A stretch of 35,168 bases of DNA from Planctomycetales bacterium (GTDB lineage: Bacteria; Planctomycetota; Planctomycetia; Pirellulales; Pirellulaceae): positions 1-35,168 of the forward strand of contig JAGQPR010000022.1 of NCBI GenBank assembly GCA_020426625.1, given 5' to 3'. Below, one piece after another: positions 18,292 through 27,267 of the stretch; position 1 is the stretch's first letter; each line of letters starts with the position of its first letter. The notes under the pieces were generated by a model. The model ran no database searches and was not told where the DNA came from. It saw only the letters and a list, made by a program, of their open reading frames with translations. Both the position numbers and the translations under genes were made by a program.

Positions 18292-19785
18292 TTGTCACTT
18301 ACAGGATTCTCCTCGCTGCGTTACCGCATGCTGCTTCCGCTGTTATTTGGCGCAGCGGCAGCCGCAATCTTAGTAGCGGCCATTTCGTTGTTCGCTGGAC
18401 GTGTGTGGGCTATGCGCGAACTGCATGACCGCTTCGCGGTGATCCGACAGACGATTCGACAGGCATCATTCCCACTGACTACATCGGTGGTCAATTCTCT
18501 CGCAGAGCTCTCACGGACCGAGCTGGTGGTCGTGGATAATACTGGCAATGTGAATTCAAGTTCACTTTCTCCACAAAGCGACCTGAGTAACTTGGCCGCA
18601 ACGACAGTTAAACTCGCGAGCAATCCCAATAGTTCGATGATGGTTCAGGTCGCTGACCAACATTACGTTGCCCTGGCATTTGAGAGAATCGGTTTTGACA
18701 GTCTGGCGAATCCACGTCGCCGCGTACTTGTCCTGTTCAACCAGGATAGCATCGATTTAGCCAGCCGACGGGCAGCTCTGCTACCGCTGGTCACTGGGAT
18801 ATCGACGATTGTATTACTCAGCTCTCTCACATTGATCAGTGCTGGCAGGCTCGCCAACCGATTGTCCAAGCTGCAGCGCAGCGTCGAACGTGTTGCAGAC
18901 GGAGATTTCGAATCAACTGTAGCCGACAAATCCCTGGATGAATTAGGCCACCTGGGACGAGCAATCGACCGCATGTCCTTTCAGCTGAGGCGATTGTGGC
19001 GAGAAGTGAATCGCCAACAGGGCGAAAAACTGCTGCATCAGATTTCCGCTGGTATGGCTCATCAGTTGCGCAACACTCTGACCGGCGCGCGCCTGGCTCT
19101 CGAACTCGCCCAGCAGCGTCAGTCACTTTCGACCAGCGACGAATTGTCGGTGGCACTTCGCGAATTGGAGACGGCAGAAAGCTATGTTCGTCGCATACTA
19201 CTGGTCGGTGCAGGCGAACAATCACAGCGAGATCAGGCGGCCAAGTTCGTGGATTGCTGGCGGGATGTGCGTTCCAGTCAAGCGGTACTGGCCAAGCATT
19301 GGCAAGTCGATTTGCAGTGGCATTGGGAGCAGTCGCTCGAATCAGCCAGTGTTCGCGACGGTCCCAGTTTTTGTTCAGCCATTGCTAATCTTGTCATGAA
19401 TTCACTTCAAGTTGCAAAAAGTGTTGATGTTTCTGCGATACTAGATGGACAACAGCGTTGTCGCGTTGAGGTCATGGACGACGGTCCGGGCGTCGACCCG
19501 ACAATAGCGAACGAACTGTTCGAACCGTTCGTAACCTCAAAACCAGAAGGTATGGGGTTAGGTTTGCCGCTTGTACGTAGGGCCGCCGAAAGGCTGTCGG
19601 GCAAAATTGAGTGGGACCGACACGCGGATCGGACGCGATTCACATTCATTTGCCAGGTCGAATTTCCCGAATCGACAGTTTTTTCGCCAGAGCACGAGCA
19701 GAGCGGGATAGAGCCTGCCCAGAGAATGCATTCCGATGTCTCACCAAAAAACAGTGACTCAGGTCACCCATCATCAACGGACTGA
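18292..19785 (+). CDS. Sensor histidine kinase (NtrB-like partner of the downstream regulator)
   Basis: A 497-residue membrane sensor kinase. Membrane helices at about 13-36 and 162-184 flank a sensory domain of about 125 residues outside the cytoplasm; a HAMP linker (about 184-236, with RVADGDFESTV) follows. The H-box is ISAGMAHQLRNTLTGARL, His257 being the likely phosphorylated residue. The ATPase domain has an N-box (IANLVMNSLQVA), G1 (MDDGPGVDP) and F/G2 (FEPFVTSKPEGMGLGLPLVR). The start is a TTG with AAAGGT 5 bases upstream; an ATG at 18328 would cut into the first helix. The last 50 bases overlap the response regulator gene, so translation is probably coupled. The unusual hydrophilic tail after residue 460 is encoded in that overlap region. 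The stimulus cannot be read from the sequence. Confidence 0.94.
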   Translation: MSLTGFSSLRYRMLLPLLFGAAAAAILVAAISLFAGRVWAMRELHDRFAVIRQTIRQASFPLTTSVVNSLAELSRTELVVVDNTGNVNSSSLSPQSDLSNLAATTVKLASNPNSSMMVQVADQHYVALAFERIGFDSLANPRRRVLVLFNQDSIDLASRRAALLPLVTGISTIVLLSSLTLISAGRLANRLSKLQRSVERVADGDFESTVADKSLDELGHLGRAIDRMSFQLRRLWREVNRQQGEKLLHQISAGMAHQLRNTLTGARLALELAQQRQSLSTSDELSVALRELETAESYVRRILLVGAGEQSQRDQAAKFVDCWRDVRSSQAVLAKHWQVDLQWHWEQSLESASVRDGPSFCSAIANLVMNSLQVAKSVDVSAILDGQQRCRVEVMDDGPGVDPTIANELFEPFVTSKPEGMGLGLPLVRRAAERLSGKIEWDRHADRTRFTFICQVEFPESTVFSPEHEQSGIEPAQRMHSDVSPKNSDSGHPSSTD

Positions 19786-21184
19786 ACAGACGCAACACCT
19801 GGTGTTGGTGGTTGACGATGAACCCGCCATTTGCTGGGCGCTTGAACGCTTGCTTTCCAGCGAAGGCTACGCAGTCGTCTCAGCTTCCTCTGCAGAAGAC
19901 GGATTGAGGGTTGCCGCTGAACGCCAACCCGACTTGGTTTTACTGGACGTTCGCCTGCCTCGCGAAGACGGCCTCTCAGCGCTCCCTAAAATGATAGATG
20001 CGATCGACGGTGCGCCCGTCGTGATCATGACAGCATTCGGGGACTTGGAAACGGCTGTTACCGCAGTTCAGCAGGGCGCGGCAGATTATCTTCCCAAGCC
20101 ATTCAAGTTAGAAGATGTCAGTCGGGTTTGTGGCGTTCACCTTCAATCGTCTCGCCAACAAGCGTATCACCAACTGAATGCCACAACACCGCGATTGGAA
20201 TCGCGTATTGTTGGCAATTCTCCGGCTATCCAACGTGTGTTTCGACAAATCGCACTGGTTGCCGCGAGCGAACTGACGGTGCTCATCACAGGTGAAACCG
20301 GAACCGGCAAGGAATTGGTCGCGGCAGCCATCCATCGCCATAGCCGGCGGCGCGATCATCCCTACCTGGCAATTGCACCGGTGGCGTTGAATAGTGATTT
20401 GATCGAAAGCGAGTTGTTTGGTCACGTGCGTGGCGCATTCACCAGCGCTGAAGAGTCTCGAGTTGGTCTGTTCGAGTTGGCTGAAGGTGGCACCGTCCTG
20501 CTGGACGAAATCGGGGATCTGCCGCTGTCGGTCCAGGTTAAACTGCTAAGAGTCTTGGAACAGGGCGAGTACTGTCGCGTGGGCGAGTCCCAGCCGCGCC
20601 GTTGCAACGTGCGAGTGCTCGCGGCCACTAACCGCGATTTGCTGACTGCGGTCGCTGAAGAACGATTTCGTGAAGATTTGTTCTATCGTTTGAATGGCAT
20701 GCACGTGCACTTGCCACCGCTGCGTGATCGCGCGGAAGATATCGCACCGTTGTGCGAGTACTTTCTGCGTCAACTTGGCTATCCTTGCAAGGACGCAGTT
20801 AACAAGACCCTCATTGAATCTCTGTCGCAGCGACAGTGGAAAGGAAATGTAAGAGAACTGAAGAACGGCATCGAACATGCTGCGGTTATCGCACGCGGTC
20901 GTCCGCTACAGCTGTATGACTTTCCCGAAGTCGCGGAACATCAAGGAGACGTACCAACTGGCAACCCTTTGGAAATAGTGGTACGACTCTGGGCGCAGCA
21001 TCAACTTGATCAATCGCAGGATTGCAAAGCCTTGCATTCACAGTTCATGGCAGCTGCCGAGCCAGCGCTATTGCAATTTGCCGTCGACACTTGCGGAGGC
21101 AATCGAGTCAAAGCCGCAGAAATGCTGGGCATGCATCGCGGAACTCTCCGCGAACGACTTAGAGCTTACGGTCTGCATAGTTGA
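19736..21184 (+). CDS. NtrC-family sigma-54-type response regulator, with GAFTSA loop
   Basis: A 482-residue regulator in three parts. The receiver domain (about 21-135) has Asp27/Asp28, phospho-acceptor Asp71 (LLDVRLP) and Lys121 (KPFK). The AAA+ domain (about 157-385) has Walker A GETGTGKE (186-193), Walker [13 protein letters not shown] (Asp257, Glu258) and [10 protein letters not shown] with the arginine-finger region. The C-terminal Fis-type helix-turn-helix ends in [20 protein letters not shown]. The sigma-54 contact loop reads GAFTSA (233-238) rather than GAFTGA, so coupling to sigma-54 may be altered. The gene overlaps the histidine kinase by 50 bases, marking them as cognate partners. 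The first 20 residues before the receiver are hydrophilic, so the true start may lie slightly later. Target promoters are unknown. Confidence 0.94.
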   Translation: MSHQKTVTQVTHHQRTEQTQHLVLVVDDEPAICWALERLLSSEGYAVVSASSAEDGLRVAAERQPDLVLLDVRLPREDGLSALPKMIDAIDGAPVVIMTAFGDLETAVTAVQQGAADYLPKPFKLEDVSRVCGVHLQSSRQQAYHQLNATTPRLESRIVGNSPAIQRVFRQIALVAASELTVLITGETGTGKELVAAAIHRHSRRRDHPYLAIAPVALNSDLIESELFGHVRGAFTSAEESRVGLFELAEGGTVLLDEIGDLPLSVQVKLLRVLEQGEYCRVGESQPRRCNVRVLAATNRDLLTAVAEERFREDLFYRLNGMHVHLPPLRDRAEDIAPLCEYFLRQLGYPCKDAVNKTLIESLSQRQWKGNVRELKNGIEHAAVIARGRPLQLYDFPEVAEHQGDVPTGNPLEIVVRLWAQHQLDQSQDCKALHSQFMAAAEPALLQFAVDTCGGNRVKAAEMLGMHRGTLRERLRAYGLHS

Positions 21185-21540
21185 TCGGTCCGCTCATTTC
21201 CCGTGGCAGGTACTCGATCGTTAGCCTGGGTGATTGAACCCAGCGAAACAGGCTGCAAACTACTGTCGATCAGGAATCGCCGTGTGGATGCTGGCGTATT
21301 TGCGGACACTTCTTGCTAATCGCCACGAAGACTAGCTATCTCTTCAGCTTTGGGGCTTCGGGAGAGTCGCGAGCGGGCACACCAGGCGAGACGGCAAAGG
21401 GGGGAAGTTACCCTCCCCGTCGCTGCGGCTCCGACCCTCCCTTCTGCAAGTTGCATGAAAGCACTGCAACTTGCGGAGCGTGGTACGTTTACCCAGCGGT
21501 GGCTTTCGTCGAGAACTGTCCCTTTACGCTGGCCGAATCC
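21185..21540. repeat. Intergenic region with direct repeat and long hairpin
   Basis: The region lies between the converging regulator gene and the DHOD-like gene. ACCCTCCC occurs twice (21410-21417 and 21434-21441) around a GTCG/CGAC pair. Next comes a perfect 10-base inverted repeat GCAAGTTGCA/TGCAACTTGC (21446-21455 with 21465-21474), extended outward by pairs including one G-T wobble to about 21442-21478, with a 9-base loop. No T-run follows. It could serve as a bidirectional terminator for the two converging genes, or be a dispersed REP-type element. The forward frames here (for example 21313-21723) look like non-coding sequence. Confidence 0.55.
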
Positions 21541-22545
21541 TCACACGCTCGGCGTGTAGGAAGTCAACGCTTTCATGTAGTTGGCGCGAATCAGTCCCTC
21601 TGGATTAGGGCACTTTTTCATGCTCATGCTGCCGCGAAGTTGTTCCAAGTTCGCGTAGTCATGCTCACGCATCCAAGATTCCAAACCGTCGCGCAACTCC
21701 GTCAGCACTCCTGCCCCCCGTGAAAGTAGTGCCGAAGCACAAGCAACTGCGTTGGCTCCAACCAACAAGGATTTGACTACATCATGAGCGCTATGAATTC
21801 CTCCAGTTGCTGCGAGCGAAATTTGGACGTTGTCTCGCAGAATCGCGATCCAGCGCAACGCCAAGCGAAGTTCGTCAGGCGTACTCAACTCAAGGGCTGG
21901 AATGAATCGCATATCTTCTAGATCGATATCGGGAGCCAGGTAACGATTGAATAAGACCAATCCGTCCGCGCCAGCGCGCACCATTGCGTCTGCTAGGTGC
22001 GGCAGCGAGCTGAAGAATGGACCAATTTTCACAGCGATTGGGATGCGCAGCTCGCGCTTGAGCACTTGTACCAATTGCACATAGGTGTCGTCGATCGAAG
22101 CACCTGACATGCCGGGATCGGTGGCGATTTGGTAGATATTTAGTTCCAGAGCGTCCGCGCCAGCTTGCTCAATCAATCCAGCGTAACGAATCCAGCCCGC
22201 CAGACTGTCGCCGTTTAGGCTGGCGATGATAGGCATATCCAAATGGCGTTTGGCGTCGGCCAGCAGGTCCAGGTAACCGGCCGGGCCGGTGTTATAACTG
22301 TTCAGCTCCGGGAAATAATCGGCGGACTCGGGTGATGAAAGCGCCCAGAAGTCGAGCATCCGCACGATTTCCATTTCGTCGTGTTCAACTTGTTCTTTAA
22401 AAATCGATGGCAGTACGGCGGCAGCTGCACCAGCTTGGCGCAGAGCTCGCAGGGATTCGATGGATCCAGTAAGTGGGCAGGCTGACGCGATCAATGGACT
22501 TTCCAGCTGCAATCCAAGGTAACTTGTGGAAAGGTCAATCATCAT
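21541..22545 (-). CDS. Dihydroorotate dehydrogenase-like flavoprotein, downstream of nifJ
   Basis: A 334-residue TIM-barrel protein of the dihydroorotate dehydrogenase-like family. The barrel is seen in SPLIASACPLTGSIESLRAL, IASLNGDSLAGWIRYAGLIE, AVKIGPFFSSLPHLADAMVR, DGLVLFNRYLAPDID and the phosphate-binding end ISLAATGGIHSAHDVVKSLL. The substrate motif of true PyrD enzymes (LNxSCPN) is replaced by ELNIYQIATDPG, so orotate chemistry is unlikely; FMN binding is probably kept. It starts 9 bases after the nifJ stop, with GAGG 7 bases before its ATG partly inside the end of nifJ, so the two are translated from one message. This neighbourhood suggests an accessory redox role with the oxidoreductase. 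I leave it without a symbol. Confidence 0.85.
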   Translation of the reverse strand: MMIDLSTSYLGLQLESPLIASACPLTGSIESLRALRQAGAAAAVLPSIFKEQVEHDEMEIVRMLDFWALSSPESADYFPELNSYNTGPAGYLDLLADAKRHLDMPIIASLNGDSLAGWIRYAGLIEQAGADALELNIYQIATDPGMSGASIDDTYVQLVQVLKRELRIPIAVKIGPFFSSLPHLADAMVRAGADGLVLFNRYLAPDIDLEDMRFIPALELSTPDELRLALRWIAILRDNVQISLAATGGIHSAHDVVKSLLVGANAVACASALLSRGAGVLTELRDGLESWMREHDYANLEQLRGSMSMKKCPNPEGLIRANYMKALTSYTPSV

Positions 22546-22554
22546 TGCTGATCC

Positions 22555-25500
22555 TCATTCGTTTAGTATCAAGTCGGAGAATTCTCTTTCCACGCCAGAC
22601 ATCTGCTCGTAGTAGTGCCATGCATCGTCGATATCCTTTTGAGCTAAATCCATGAGGTGCGCGGCGTGTTCTGGATTGGAACGCATGAGCATGGCAAATC
22701 GGGCTTCCTGCATAGCCACGGCTTTGAATTTCAAGCTGGGCTTGTGGCAATCCAAGTGGAATGGGTGTCCGCCGTCGTGAGCCAGGCGAGGATCGTAGCG
22801 ATACAAAGGCCAGAAGCCACACTTCACAAGATCTTTCTGATGCGACATAGCGGTCGTCATGTCGATTCCATGTGCAATGCAGTGGCTGTAGGCCAGGATC
22901 AACGAGGGCCCGCGATACGATTCCGCTTCGTGGAAAGCCCGAATACACTGCGCGGGGTTGGCACCGATGGCGACTTGTGCGACGTAAACACTTCCGTAAC
23001 CCGCAGCCATCATTCCCAGGTCCTTGCGATGCACGGCGCGGCCGTTGGCCGCAAATTTGGCGCTAGCGCCACGAGGTGTCGCCTTTGAAGCTTGCCCGCC
23101 GGTATTTGAATACACGCCGGTATCGAGGACCAGAATATTGACGTTACGCCCGGAAGCTAGTACGTGATCCAAACCACCAAAGCCAATATCGTAGGCCCAG
23201 CCATCGCCCCCCACGATCCATTGACTGCGTCGAACCAAACAGGTAGCCAGCTCCTCCAGCTCGCGGGCTGCTGGGTGGTCAAGTGAACACAATCGATTCA
23301 GCAGGTTTGCCACCCGTGAGCGTTGCGATGCATAGTCCTGTTCGTTACGTTGCTCGGCTGCTAGGATTTCTGTAGCAAGCGCACCGACTTGCTCGTGAAG
23401 CGATTCGAGCAGTTGTCGTGCATGTGCCACCTTGCTTTCCAGCGCCAGTTGCAATCCCAGCCCGAATTCGGCATTATCCTCGAAGAGGGAATTGGACCAA
23501 GCCGGACCACGCTGATCGGCATTTCGCGACCAAGGTGTGGTAGGCAGGTTTCCACCAAATATGGAAGAGCAGCCTGTGGCGTTGGCAATGATGGCTCGAT
23601 CGCCAAACAGCTGGGACAGCAATTTGAGATAGGGGGTCTCTCCGCAGCCAGCACAGGCTCCGGAGTATTCGAATAGCGGCAATAGCAACTGCGACCCTTT
23701 GACCGTATCCGTTTTCAAAGTGGTGCGATCGGATTCTGGCAACTGCTGAAAGAATTCGAATCGTTCAATCTCCTGAGCTATGTGCACCGACTTTGGCAGC
23801 ATGTCGATTGCTTTATGTTTAGCGATCTCTTTGCTTCTAGCTGGGCAGACGTCTACGCAAACCCCACAGCCCGTGCAGTCCTGCGGTGCAACTTGAATCG
23901 AAAGGGCCTCATCTTCCGCACCACGAATCAGCCGGTGCGGGAAGCCTGCCGGGGAGTCATTCAGCAATTGAGCATCGTAGCGCTTGGTCCGGATAGCCGC
24001 ATGTGGACATACCAGAGCACACAACCCACATTCGATGCATATTTCTTGATCCCAAATGGGAATCAACTCAGCGATATTGCGCTTCTCGTATCGGGAAGTG
24101 CCTGTTGGGTAAGTGCCATCCACGGGTAACGCACTCACGGGCAGCAGGTCACCTTGGCCAGCGATGATTCGGCTGGTAACTCGTTGAACGAAGTCTGGCG
24201 CATCGGCGGAGACTGCAGGAGATTTGTGGACCCGGCTGGTAGCTTGCGCTGGAATTACCACCTCGTGCAAGTCGGCAAGAGCATCGTCGACCGCCGCAAA
24301 ATTCTTGTCGACGATCGAAGTACCTCGCTTGGCATACGTCTTCTCGATAGCAGATTTAATTTTGGCGATAGCTTGATCACGCGGAAGAACATTGGTCAAC
24401 GCGAAGAAGCAGGTTTGCATGATGGTATTGATGCGACCAGCCAGACCCGCTTGCCTGGCCAGACGATTCGCGTCGATTACAAATACACGCAGTTGCTTGT
24501 CGATGATTTGCTGCTGCACTTCGAAAGGCAAATGACCCCAGACCTGATCGTGCGTGAACGGGCTGTTGATCAGCAGGGTTGCCTGCTTCGCTGCCGATTC
24601 CACAATATCCATGCGCTGCAGAAAATCGAACTGATGGCAAGCCACAAAGTTCGCTTGGCGGATCAGGTAGGTGGATTCAATCGGTCGAGGACTGAATCGC
24701 AGGTGGGAAATCGTTACCGCGCCAGCTTTTTGGGAATCGTAAACAAAATACCCTTGCGCGTGAAAATCCGTTTCCTCGCCGATAATTTTCACCGTGTTCT
24801 TGTTGGCACCAACCGTTCCGTCGCTGCCCAGACCATAAAATACCGCGCGGGTCACGTCCGCTGGCTCTGGCAGCGAGTCTGGATCCCACGGAATGCTGGT
24901 CAGTGTAACATCGTCGCGAATGCCAATCGTAAAATGCCGCTTGGGTGTACTTTCCACTGAGTGTTGTAAAACAGCTTGAACCATCGCTGGCGTGAACTCT
25001 TTGCTAGACAGCCCGTAGCGACCACCCACGACTCGGGGTGGCTGGCCGACGCTTCGTGGCCATTGCTCGGCCAGGGCGGCAACTACGTCCAAGTAGAGAG
25101 GTTCGCCGATCGCGCCGGGTTCCTTGGTGCGGTCCAGCACGACCACAGTTTGTGCCGTGGCGGGCATGATCTCAATGAATCGCGCGATATCAAACGGGCG
25201 ATAGAGGCGGACTTGCAGCAGACCGACTTGCTCGCCACGATCGACCATTTGTTGGACAGCTTCTTTAGCCGCACCACACCCACTGCCCATCATGACGATT
25301 ACGCGCTCAGCGGTGGGGCTGCCAAAATAGTCGAACACTCGATACTGGCGACCGGTCGCCTGCGCGAACCGCTCCATCTGAGATTGGACGATGTCGGCGG
25401 TCTTCTCGTAGAAAGGATTCGCAGCTTCACGGGCCTGAAAGAAGACATCTGGGTTCTGAGCGGTGCCTCGCAAAACGGGACGGTCTGGATCGAGACTGCG

Positions 25501-26106
25501 CCGCCGGTGACCATCGATCGCCTGACGGTCGAGCATCGCGTGGATCGAGGCATCTTCTAGCGTTTGGATTTTGTTGATCTCGTGCGAAGTCCGAAAGCCG
25601 TCCATGAAGTGCAGAAATGGCACGCGACTGACCAGCGTGGCCGCATGACTAATCAGGGCCATGTCCTGCGCTTCTTGCACCGACGCCGAGGACAACATGG
25701 CAAAGCCAGTACTGCGAGCCGCCATCACATCGCTGTGATCTCCAAAGATAGACAGTGCATGGGTTGCGACGCTGCGCGCGGCCACATGAATGACACCTGC
25801 AGTCAGCTCGCCGGCGATCTTGAACATGTTGGGCAGCATCAAGAGTAGGCCCTGCGAAGCGGTGAAGGTTGTCGCCAGTGAGCCGCCTTGCAACGCTCCG
25901 TGCAGAGCGCCTGCTGCGCCTCCCTCACTCTGCATTTCGACAACCTCGGGCACTGTCCCAAACACATTGGTCCGGCCGCTAGCGGCCCAAATGTCGGCCA
26001 GCTCACCCATGGGGGATGCTGGGGTAATTGGATAGATCGCAATTACTTCGCTAGCAGCATAAGCCACTCGGGCGACCGCTTCGTTTCCGTCAATGGTCAT
26101 TGCCAT
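22555..26106 (-). CDS. nifJ: Pyruvate:ferredoxin (flavodoxin) oxidoreductase
   Basis: A single-chain enzyme of 1,183 residues, the usual family length, that oxidises pyruvate and CoA to acetyl-CoA and CO2 while reducing ferredoxin or flavodoxin. The N-terminus MTIDGNEAVARVAY and YPITPASPMGE (about 28-38) mark the pyrimidine-binding domain. A two-cluster ferredoxin domain lies at about 680-760: ICIECGLCALVCPHA and DCTGCGVCVDVCPA. The proximal cluster and thiamine region includes GACAGCGETPYLKLLSQLFG, NATGCSSIFGGN, WAYDIGFGGLDHVLASGRNV and LDTGVYSNTGGQ. All cluster cysteines I looked for are present. I chose the ATG at 26106, because GAGG (26115-26118) sits 8 bases upstream; the open frame extends to a TTG at 26187 but those residues are not family-like. 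It is first in a two-gene operon with the DHOD-like gene. Anaerobic or low-oxygen carbon metabolism is the known role of the family. Confidence 0.96.
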   Translation of the reverse strand: MAMTIDGNEAVARVAYAASEVIAIYPITPASPMGELADIWAASGRTNVFGTVPEVVEMQSEGGAAGALHGALQGGSLATTFTASQGLLLMLPNMFKIAGELTAGVIHVAARSVATHALSIFGDHSDVMAARSTGFAMLSSASVQEAQDMALISHAATLVSRVPFLHFMDGFRTSHEINKIQTLEDASIHAMLDRQAIDGHRRRSLDPDRPVLRGTAQNPDVFFQAREAANPFYEKTADIVQSQMERFAQATGRQYRVFDYFGSPTAERVIVMMGSGCGAAKEAVQQMVDRGEQVGLLQVRLYRPFDIARFIEIMPATAQTVVVLDRTKEPGAIGEPLYLDVVAALAEQWPRSVGQPPRVVGGRYGLSSKEFTPAMVQAVLQHSVESTPKRHFTIGIRDDVTLTSIPWDPDSLPEPADVTRAVFYGLGSDGTVGANKNTVKIIGEETDFHAQGYFVYDSQKAGAVTISHLRFSPRPIESTYLIRQANFVACHQFDFLQRMDIVESAAKQATLLINSPFTHDQVWGHLPFEVQQQIIDKQLRVFVIDANRLARQAGLAGRINTIMQTCFFALTNVLPRDQAIAKIKSAIEKTYAKRGTSIVDKNFAAVDDALADLHEVVIPAQATSRVHKSPAVSADAPDFVQRVTSRIIAGQGDLLPVSALPVDGTYPTGTSRYEKRNIAELIPIWDQEICIECGLCALVCPHAAIRTKRYDAQLLNDSPAGFPHRLIRGAEDEALSIQVAPQDCTGCGVCVDVCPARSKEIAKHKAIDMLPKSVHIAQEIERFEFFQQLPESDRTTLKTDTVKGSQLLLPLFEYSGACAGCGETPYLKLLSQLFGDRAIIANATGCSSIFGGNLPTTPWSRNADQRGPAWSNSLFEDNAEFGLGLQLALESKVAHARQLLESLHEQVGALATEILAAEQRNEQDYASQRSRVANLLNRLCSLDHPAARELEELATCLVRRSQWIVGGDGWAYDIGFGGLDHVLASGRNVNILVLDTGVYSNTGGQASKATPRGASAKFAANGRAVHRKDLGMMAAGYGSVYVAQVAIGANPAQCIRAFHEAESYRGPSLILAYSHCIAHGIDMTTAMSHQKDLVKCGFWPLYRYDPRLAHDGGHPFHLDCHKPSLKFKAVAMQEARFAMLMRSNPEHAAHLMDLAQKDIDDAWHYYEQMSGVEREFSDLILNE

Positions 26107-26592
26107 GCCAAAATCCTCGACTGTGTGACGAGAGGCTTCTACCATCAGCTTGGCAAATGACGTTCCAGTGTCGACTTCCTTCTGCAAGTCACTCTGTCAG
26201 AATCACTCTAAGGCCTTGCAATACGATACGTGACTGCGTTAGCCGTGACGCGTAGGCGGCCGGTTATCGCGCATTAACCTTTGCCTAACGGCCAGCGGCT
26301 CACTTTGCGTTTCGTGAATTCGAATAAATCAACAGACTGTAAGCGGCCGGTTATCGCGCATTAACCATGCGTGAGCCAGATCGCGTTTGAATCCGGCTTA
26401 ACGAAAACCCCGGCCCGCCCAATGGCTGATAGTCAGTCCGGCAACTTCTTGTTTAGCAAGTCCTAAGAGATGTAACCCACCCGTTTACGCCACGACCGCT
26501 CATCTTTGTGCGTATGTGCGCACCGATGGCAAGACAGCTCGAGTCAGTTTGACGCGCTGTGCACGACTTCAACCCGGCAAAAGCCCCCTGAG
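26107..26592. repeat. Intergenic region with a 28-base direct repeat upstream of nifJ
   Basis: Two copies of a 28-base sequence with a single mismatch lie at 26252-26279 and 26339-26366, spaced 87 bases start to start. The shared core includes GGTTATCGCGCATTAACC, which is itself a short inverted repeat (GGTTA/TAACC). Around them are further G+C-rich partial repeats (AACGGCCAGCGGCTCAC; TGCGTGAGCCAGATCGCGTT). They sit about 150 and 235 bases upstream of the nifJ start, so they may be regulator sites, but their composition also fits dispersed planctomycete repeats. No gene is supported here, although a reverse frame at 26453-26656 overlaps the end of the next gene. Confidence 0.7.
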
Positions 26593-27201
26593 TCAACTTT
26601 CGCGTTGGCGCCGATCTTGAAGAACTTTTCGCAGCGAGGACACATCGGCTTGCCATTGCGGCAAGAGCAACGTCATCAGGGTCGCTTCGAGATTGGTGAT
26701 GGTGACCGCCACTGCGGCAATCCTAGTAGGCCAAACGGCAATTTCCAGCACTAAAAGAATCCCCGCCAGCAGGACGATTCCTTGCGACTTCTTGGCAGCA
26801 AACGTGTGATAGCTGGGCACTCTGCCATACTTGATTAGCCCAGCGCAGGTGGTCACCAAATAGCTGGCGATCGCTACAGCCAGCCAAATCATTTCTCCGC
26901 GTAGCGTGTCCCAGCACAATTGTAGGACTCCGAGCACCAGCGCGGTGTACAGCGCCGCATCGGCCCAACTATCGAGCCGAGCCCCAAAGTCGGACCGTTG
27001 GTGTAGCCATCTCGCCAGTCTACCATCGATCCAATCCGAAAGGGTGAGCGCGATGAACAACCCCACAAACGCATGCCGATACCCGAACCAGGCCAGCAAA
27101 AATAGTACGCTGGATCCGGCCAAACGCGCCATGCAAATGACGTTGGGAATAGTGAAGATCCAGTGACGATAAGCTGCGTCTCGTGGTTCTTGGTCGTTCA
27201 T
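26593..27201 (-). CDS. CDP-alcohol phosphatidyltransferase (PgsA-like)
   Basis: A 202-residue membrane enzyme that joins a CDP-activated lipid to an alcohol such as glycerol phosphate or inositol phosphate. The signature D-G-x2-A-R-x8-G-x3-D-x3-D is complete, from Asp59 to Asp81 (DGRLARWLHQRSDFGARLDS and following). Hydrophobic helices lie at about 27-52, 80-98, 104-120 and 140-165. The start is the ATG at 27201. It lies 66 bases downstream of the CdsA-like gene on the same strand, which supplies its CDP-lipid substrate, so both probably act in one pathway. The specific alcohol cannot be told from the sequence; the family signature does not distinguish phosphatidylglycerol synthesis from others. 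The final 15-20 residues are charged. Confidence 0.9.
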   Translation of the reverse strand: MNDQEPRDAAYRHWIFTIPNVICMARLAGSSVLFLLAWFGYRHAFVGLFIALTLSDWIDGRLARWLHQRSDFGARLDSWADAALYTALVLGVLQLCWDTLRGEMIWLAVAIASYLVTTCAGLIKYGRVPSYHTFAAKKSQGIVLLAGILLVLEIAVWPTRIAAVAVTITNLEATLMTLLLPQWQADVSSLRKVLQDRRQRES

Positions 27202-27267
27202 ACTAGTTTCTATTATTATGCATGACCATTCGCACTTGCCGACTTGATCATCGTGTCAAAGATGACG

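Noticed and set aside
24154..24960. 268-codon forward frame inside nifJ
   Set aside because: It is antisense to a certain gene with intact motifs and has no recognisable protein features.
26453..26660. Zinc-ribbon-like CPRCEKFF ... CHRC pattern on the reverse strand
   Set aside because: It overlaps the 3' end of the CDP-alcohol phosphatidyltransferase in another frame and is broken by a stop between the two Cys pairs, so it is probably chance.
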